64,000 nucleotides of DNA from Fulvia fulva (Eukaryota > Ascomycota > Dothideomycetes > Mycosphaerellales > Mycosphaerellaceae): positions 992,001-1,056,000 of the forward strand of contig NC_063022.1 in the NCBI RefSeq assembly GCF_020509005.1, written 5' to 3'. The notes under the pieces were generated by a model. The model did no database searches, was not told the DNA's origin, and saw only the letters and a program-made list of their open reading frames with translations. The position numbers and the translations under genes are program-made. Each line of letters begins with the position of its first letter. Position 1 is the first letter of the stretch. Of this stretch, positions 57,332 to 64,000 are shown piece by piece.

Positions 57332-59577
57332 CCGCGGGTTTAAGTAAATATACGCGGGTACGGTAATACTACCCCCCCCCTCTTAGAGTACGCTCCGGAG
57401 TACTCTCCTCTCCTCTTATATCTTTTATTACATTAGTAAACACCTTATTATCTATTAGACTATACGTATTGCTCTCTTTCTTATAAGCCCGGAGGCCTTG
57501 TTCTACTAGTATTAGAGTTATCGCTACTTCTACTAGTTAGCGCGCTATACGTATACCTATAGTATTCTTATTTGGTATCTAGTCTATAGGTAGTTAAAAA
57601 CTAGGTAGCTTAGTCGCTCTCGGGTAGTTATAGTAAAAGTCGGCTACGGAGGCGGCGGCGGTCTCGATAACCTAGTTTGTAGCTTTATAGGATAGCTTAT
57701 TATATCTAATATATTTCACTAGGTATTCCTAATATAGCTATTTACCTCCTACCGGTATTAGTCCTCGCGGCTGTCTCTTCTTATAGTCTAGAATTTACTT
57801 AACTTCCTATTAATCGGGTTCGGCGGGATCGGTTTCGTATTATTCGTCGTCGATAATTCGGATTAGTAGTAGTACGGGTTATGTCTATCCTATAACCGGC
57901 GGATAAATTAGTATAAGAAGGTATTAGTAGAAGCAATTATCGATATTTAAAGTAGGTAGGAGCTCTACTTTATAAGTATTACCCGGTAGTACCTCCGTAA
58001 TCGCGTACGGTCTAGACTACTTTACGTCTATCTTACGAGAAGGTCTCTCTATCGTCTAGTTCTTAGTGCTTACCTATACTTCGTCGCCTTTGGCGTACCG
58101 TAGTATAGGTATACGCGTCTAGTTTACGTACTTAGCTTAGACTACTTATACTAAGGCTATCTACTATCGTAACTATTAGTATATCTCTTATATCTTAGCC
58201 GTAAACTTGTCCGCGGACTCGGCGTCTAGTCGCTATTTATATAGTATTAATAGGATAGGCAAGTCTAAGTCGAACTTGGAGAACCTTAGATTACGCCTAG
58301 TATTAGTATAGAACGGTAAGACGCCTATTATTACGGACACTATATTATTTGCTATAAACTTAGCTAATAGAGTCTAATCTAGCTAGTCGTCCTAGGTATA
58401 GTTAATCAAGATACGTAGGTATTGCTCTATTACTTTATTTATATATCCCGACTGTCTATCTATTTCTAGGTAGAACGACGAAGATAGCTTTCGACTAATA
58501 CTAAGTAGCGCGTATATCCTACGCTAGAATACGGAAACCTATTACGTACTACGATCCGAGACAATAGACTTCGGGAGCCTATATCTACTAAACACGTACT
58601 TAAGGAATACTAGTACGTAATGCTCTACTATTATCGAGGTAATAGGGATAATATATCGCTCCTTAGTTAAGCGGTATATAACGGTTATAATATTCTCGTA
58701 CGTTTGTCCGTCGACTACGCTTATTCCCTTCGGTAGTTTGACTACGAAGTTAATAGAGATATGCTCCTAAGCGCTAAATAGTACTAGTAGCGGTCTTAAT
58801 AGCCCTAGGTACTAGATATTAATATTCTTATTTGTACGGTAAGCGCGGTAGGCACGTATATAGCTCTTAATAAATCGTACGATACCTAGCTAGGTATAGT
58901 TACGAGCTACTAACTTATACGTCTTCTCGTCCCCTAAGTAACTAGCTACTATATAGTCGTAGAAAGCCTATATAATACGAGTACGTACCGGGATTTCACC
59001 TTTATCTACATTATCTTCTAACTCCGGAGGAACGAATAGGCTATAACTACTATATATATTCTTAATGTATATTATACCTCTAACTAGGACTATATAACGG
59101 TTATCGATACGGTACTTCCTTAGTAAAGTGTATAGATCATCTCGTTTTAGCTATTAAACGGCTTCCTTAGCCTCTAGTTACGTATAGAGTCCTCGAATAG
59201 CGGTCGTAAGCGGGGTTATAACTTTATTATTATATATCGACAATACTCTAGTAGATAATAGGTTTAGGATACGATCTAGGCCTAGTAATACCTAATACTA
59301 CTATTAGTTACGTAGATTATCTAGGTCTCTAGGCTTTGGTAAGTCCTATAAACGTCGGGTTAAGCTGTCTAGCTTAGTACCTTAAACTCCTAGCCTATAG
59401 ACGATCTTAAAGAAGAACTACAAGAGAAACTCGGCCTAGCGAGCTTATCTACGGTTTGATTACTTCGTACTTATAAATTATTCGAGGTTCTTATAATCGG
59501 AGTATATAAGCGTCGGCTTGTCCTTAGATTCCGAGTCTAGTAGATTCTTATAATCGTCGGTACCGTATTCGTTAATA
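57332..59577 (-). mobile_element. Gypsy X element, copy 2, partial and RIP-mutated
   Basis: It begins with the last 36 bp of an X LTR (57332-57367). A long C run follows (57369-57377; polypurine tract on the minus strand), then the 3' internal region. From 57801 it is collinear with copy 1 (302-383, 1003-1894 and 7041-7870) and shows the empty sites of LINE E and Copia C4. It contains the integrase and, on its right side, the region between RNase H and integrase. LINE D cuts it at 59577. The left part of the LTR is lost at the G1 junction. Confidence 0.85.
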
Positions 59578-62500
59578 GATAGATAGAAAGATTTGTCATT
59601 CCCCTATTCTAGGACCCTATTCGGCCTATATAGGTATATATCTATTAGTATATACAAAGGGAAACCCGAATAGGTGAAAACCCTTCCCGCCCTCGACTAC
59701 TCCTTATCTAGATTAGCTTTCCCTCTAAACGTACGTAGTCTATATCACTACCCCGTTAGCCCCCGCTCCTAGCCGGTCTCGTCGCGCTACGTCGTGTCCT
59801 CTCTTCCTACACTACTCCTACTAGGCGGTACTGTCCTAGCTAGCCCTTCTCTAGTATCTAGTTCGTAATGCGCCGTAGGTCCTTAGCGTTATTAAGAAGT
59901 ACCCTAATCGTCCGGTTCCTCGCCTTTACTATCTACTCCTCCCTTCCTAGCGACCACCTCGGATAGACGAGGAGTACGTACCGTACGTTCTAGGAGTAAT
60001 AGCCGTAGGGGCAGCTAGTATTCGTGTATCCTAGAACCTTCCTCTATAATAGGTACCCCTAGAGGCCGATGTGTTCGCTTCGTAGTTAGGTTACTATACT
60101 ACTCTATACCCTCGTAAGACGGTAGTAGATAAGCTTCGGGGGGTACTTGACCGCGGATTTCGTAGCTGACTATTCCTTAGGTTGTCCCGCTAGCTAAGGG
60201 CGTCTACTATACCCTACACCCTAGTTGTTCCACCTCTCTTTCTATAGTTGCTCTATAAACGACTTCTTACCTTCCTATTATATTACTAGCTATTCGTCCC
60301 TTACCCGGTAGTTCGGCTCGTTTCCGGGTCGAATGCTCTTATACGCTAGTACTAATTCGCGGGCCCTTACAACTATACTAGCGATGACCTTCTATACTAG
60401 GTACTATACCGACTTGCCTAAGTAGGAGGTCCGTAGTCCCTAGATATATAGGTCGATCGGCGGTATAGCGGTCTCGTACTTAAGTATCCTTATTAGTGTC
60501 GACTTATATGCCCCGGTGACCTTCCTTAGGCATTGGTTTTAGATCTTCGCTAGCGGCGCGACGAGTCCCTTCGATAGGTAGGCCCTCTCGCCTAAGGACT
60601 ATACTTAGCTACTATAGGTAAGGACTGGCCGTATAATAGCCGTATATAGAAGTCGTGACTACCGAAAGTCCGCCCCCTATATAGACGTAGTAAGCCTCTA
60701 GTATAATGCTATATTCTATTTAGCTTTCCGTAATATTACCTATACGTACTTCCTCTACCGTAGCGCCGGGTCTACCTATAGTCCGAGGATCCTAAGCTGA
60801 TTTACCGGGTTAGTCGTATACCCCTATATCTAGATAGAAGCTTATATATTATAGAACCGTTGCTAGCGCGTAAAGTGTATTAGATTGTGCTTTTCTAGGG
60901 TAAACCGAGCCCTATACCTCCTAGCCTAGTCTTCGTAGATCTTGTGCTTCTCTTCTAGTAGCCTATAGTTCTCCTTAGTCGAGAAAGACTACGCTAGGAT
61001 ATTCGTGTCGTCTACGAAGCCGCTCGTAGCGGTGTTCTAGGATTCTAGGGCTAGGAGTAGCGTCGCTATAAAGAAGAGGAATAGAATAGGTACTAGCGTT
61101 AAGCCTTACGGGATTCTAGTATAGACTAATTAAAATAGGCTTCTATACTAGCCGACTAGGATCTACGTGCTACGGTTTTAGAGGTAGGACCGTACGAAGT
61201 TAATAAGCTACTTAGGGAGTCCTTTCGACCTTAGGATATAGAGTAGCCGCGGGTATAACACGTAGTCGAAGGCTCCCGATATGTCTAGGCTAAGTAAGGA
61301 AGCCACCTTGTCCCTATTCTTATACTAGATAGCCTTTACCTAAGAGGTGATAAGTTCTATCGCGGATAGCGTCGATCGCTATAGGCGCGCACCTATCTAG
61401 GTGTCCGGGAGTAGGGAGTATTCCTCTACCGCCTCGGAGAGTCTCGTTATAACTAGCTTTTCAAGCGCCTTCCTAAGAGTGTTAAGGAGCGTAATTAGGC
61501 GGTACGACTTTACCTACGTATAGTCTTCCTTTTACGGCTTACGTAGGACTACTATCGTCGATTGTTTAAATACTATCGGGTAGTATCCGGTCTATAGGCA
61601 GGCGTTAAAGATCGCTATAACTGCTAGGGCTAGTTAATCTCTACACTTCTTTAGTAGCTCGTTTAGGATCCTATCCGGCCCCGGGGCTTTCTTTGCCGGT
61701 AACTTTCTAAGCGTAGCGGCAACTTCTCCCTCGGACACCTCCTATCGGACCGCGATACTAGGGACTAGGGGAGTAGAGCTATTTATATCGCTTAGATTAG
61801 CCTCGACTAGGGGCGGGAAGAACTTACTAGCTAGTAGACGCGCCTTAGCCTCGGGGTCGCTAACCGGGCCACTAGGCGATTATAGCGCTAGGATAGAGAA
61901 GGAGGGGCCCTATATATAGTCCTATCGGGCCCATTTCGCTAGCTTCTATATCCTCGCTAGCTTGCCGGCGATTTCTTCTACTATAGCCCTCTAGCCGACT
62001 GCTTTCTCCCTCCGTATTATAGCTTTCTTCTGTTAGTATACCTCCCTATATACGTTCTAGGCCTCCTCGCTATAGCTGCTCGTCTATACCCGGCGGGCTC
62101 TCCTTGCTTCTCTTACTACCGTAGTATACTCCGGCGTCTAGTATAGTTTAGACTATATCGTTAGTTAGGTAAGCGGAACGTAAAGTAAGGTCGCTTTTCT
62201 TATCTCGTCTATTAACCCTTAGACTGCCTCGTCTATCTCGTCTTTACTTATATATTGCTACTACGCGATCTAGACTAGCCTCTCGGAGTTATCGAGGTAT
62301 ACCTAGATATTAGCCTAGTAGGCCTTTCCCTAGTTTAGCTTAGGGGTTCTCGCTAGTATACGTTATATCTATGTCGTAATAGAGGTCCTAACTAGTATAT
62401 AGTCTAATAACGCCTCGAGTATATGTTCGATCCTATAGTAGGTTACTATATAGTAGTAGCTATCTAAGATCTAGGAGAGGTCGATCGTGCCTTAGAGTCC

Positions 62501-64000
62501 CCCTCTCTTCTAGGTGCCTAGGTCCTTCGGGGTATTAACGGTAATTACGTTGCTTACTATCAAGTCGATTACTTCGTCGGCTATAGGGTACGGCTATATA
62601 AGGCTTTTCTAGGAAGGGGAGTATATATTAAAGTCTCCTACTACGATATAGTAGCCTTGTCTCTTAAGCGTACTATCTAGGTGTCTATAGACCCCTAGGT
62701 CGCGGCTAGACCTCGAGGCTAGCGGTTGTATATATAGGTTGTATATCTAGGTACTACCTACGTAGAGGGAGGTAATATCGCCCCCGCCTTCTTCGTCTAC
62801 GTAGTACACTACCTCCTAGTCGGATTCTAGTATGTCCTTACTAATATAGAAGCACGTACGGGGTCTGCCGTCGCCTCGTAGGTATATCGTATAGCCTAGT
62901 AACTTATAGGTCGTTAGTCTCTTATAGTACGGGTTAATCTATAGCTCCTAGATTACTAGGACGTAGTAGACGTACGGGTCCGCCTCGTATAGGAAATAGT
63001 TCTAGACTATATCCTTGCTATAGTTGACGTTATACTAGATAATGCTAATCGTGTCGAGGCTAGTTATCGGTATCGACAATCGTTTCCTCTATAGCGTCCT
63101 ATATCCTACTACCTTATACGTCCTAGTCTACGCCTATCGGCTATATACTAAAGGGGAGCCGGGCCTAGTTAGATTCCCTCGCCGTAGCTAGTAGGGCACG
63201 TGGCCTCCCGTACGCCCTAGGTTACGTATCCTTTATATCGTTCTCGGCCCTAGGGCGCTTATACCTAACCGCCGCTAACTAGTTCCGGTATAGGCTAGCC
63301 TTACGGTCGCCGTAGAATCTTAGGGCGACGGTTCTGTTTATAATTGCCTTGTTTTTTGCTAGTTTCCGCTATAGGCATTCCGCGCTATACGATAGGTAGT
63401 ACCCCGGACAGTTTACGTACCGTCTTATAGCCGATATATAGTCCCTAGATATATAGTCTTCTATATAGTTCGAGTAGGCCTACTTGTTTATATACGTATA
63501 GGTTTGGTGTCTATACTGTTAGTATTTAAAGCATTAGAGGACACGAAAGAGTAAGGAGTGCTTTTCTACTATCTTAAGGCTATATTACTAGATCAGGCCT
63601 TGTTCTATTACTAGATCCGCCGCTTTCGCGTCTTATAGCTATACGATTAGCGCCGGGGCCTTCTTACCTTCTAGCCATTTCCTATAGAGCCAAGTCGCCT
63701 TCTAGATTAGAGAGTTAAGAGTGACCGGGTTGTCCTCCTAGAGAGTACGTAGGTGACCTAGGTTAGTTAGGTCGAACTCCTTAGGTATATTATAGACTAG
63801 GATCGTGAATTGCTTCGTTAAGACCTTCGCTAATACCGTAACCTTAGATACCTACTATAGCTATGCCTCTAGGTGCCTTCTAGTAGTAGTAGAGCTAGTA
63901 TAGATCTATAGAGTACCGTTAGACTATTAGTTCACTACGACCACCCCTAGTTAATTAATTCGCTAGGCGAGCTCCTTATTCGATAGCTTCGCTACTTCGG
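59578..64000 (-). mobile_element. LINE D, minus-strand, RIP-mutated, runs past the window end
   Basis: An uninterrupted relative of LINE A. In order on the plus strand: tail (AGATAGATAGA), 3' UTR, the C-terminal zinc-finger region (about 60000-60060), FVDD at 61007-61018 (intact), endonuclease (about 62500-63050) and ORF1 from about 63090. It supplies the empty sites for LINE B (near 59735) and LINE C (near 61735) and proves that the LINE A pieces belong together. It ends at 64000 within ORF1. Stops are scattered; no RNase H seen. Confidence 0.88.

Overview
The window is a 64-kb block of nested retrotransposons, almost certainly from a filamentous ascomycete fungus (Pezizomycotina). I see no host gene, rRNA, tRNA or CRISPR array. 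Most of it carries the mark of repeat-induced point mutation (RIP): CpA and TpG are largely replaced by TpA on both strands while CpG survives, and reading frames are broken mainly by TAG/TAA at former Gln and Trp codons. Family names used here (G1, G2, X, C1-C4, LINE A-F) are local labels.

Layout. 1-301: 3' end of a Gypsy element (G1 family, 184-bp LTR). 302-12644: minus-strand Gypsy X, interrupted by a 5'-truncated LINE (E) and a minus-strand Copia (C4). 12645-13876: 3' part of LINE F. 13877-14109: unassigned. 14110-16914: RIP-mutated Copia C3 with a Fot1/pogo-type DNA transposon inside it. 16915 to about 38056: minus-strand LINE A, split by three insertions: RIP-mutated LINE B (17093-22046), intact LINE C (24057-29007) and Gypsy G2 (31469-37759). 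38057-38241: solo LTR of X. 38242-39301: unassigned. 39302-57331: plus-strand Gypsy G1, split by Copia C1 (45040-50567) and Copia C2 (51275-56894). 57332-59577: second copy of Gypsy X. 59578-64000: minus-strand LINE D, running off the end.

Insertion order can be read from target-site duplications: 13 bp for LINE B and LINE C, 5 bp (GTAAC) for G2, 5 bp (GTACT) for C1, 5 bp (GTTAT) for C2, 5 bp (ATATC) for C4, TA for the Fot1-like element. The heavily mutated elements are the hosts and the lightly mutated ones the guests.

Only LINE C has two intact open reading frames: ORF1 (nucleic-acid-binding, three zinc knuckles) and ORF2 (endonuclease plus reverse transcriptase), joined by a TGATG stop/start overlap. 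Copia C1 is nearly intact, with two in-frame TAG codons and LTRs that differ at two positions. Everything else is inactive by inspection. The most informative feature is the LINE B / LINE C pair: two collinear copies of one element in the same neighbourhood, one mutated throughout and one not.
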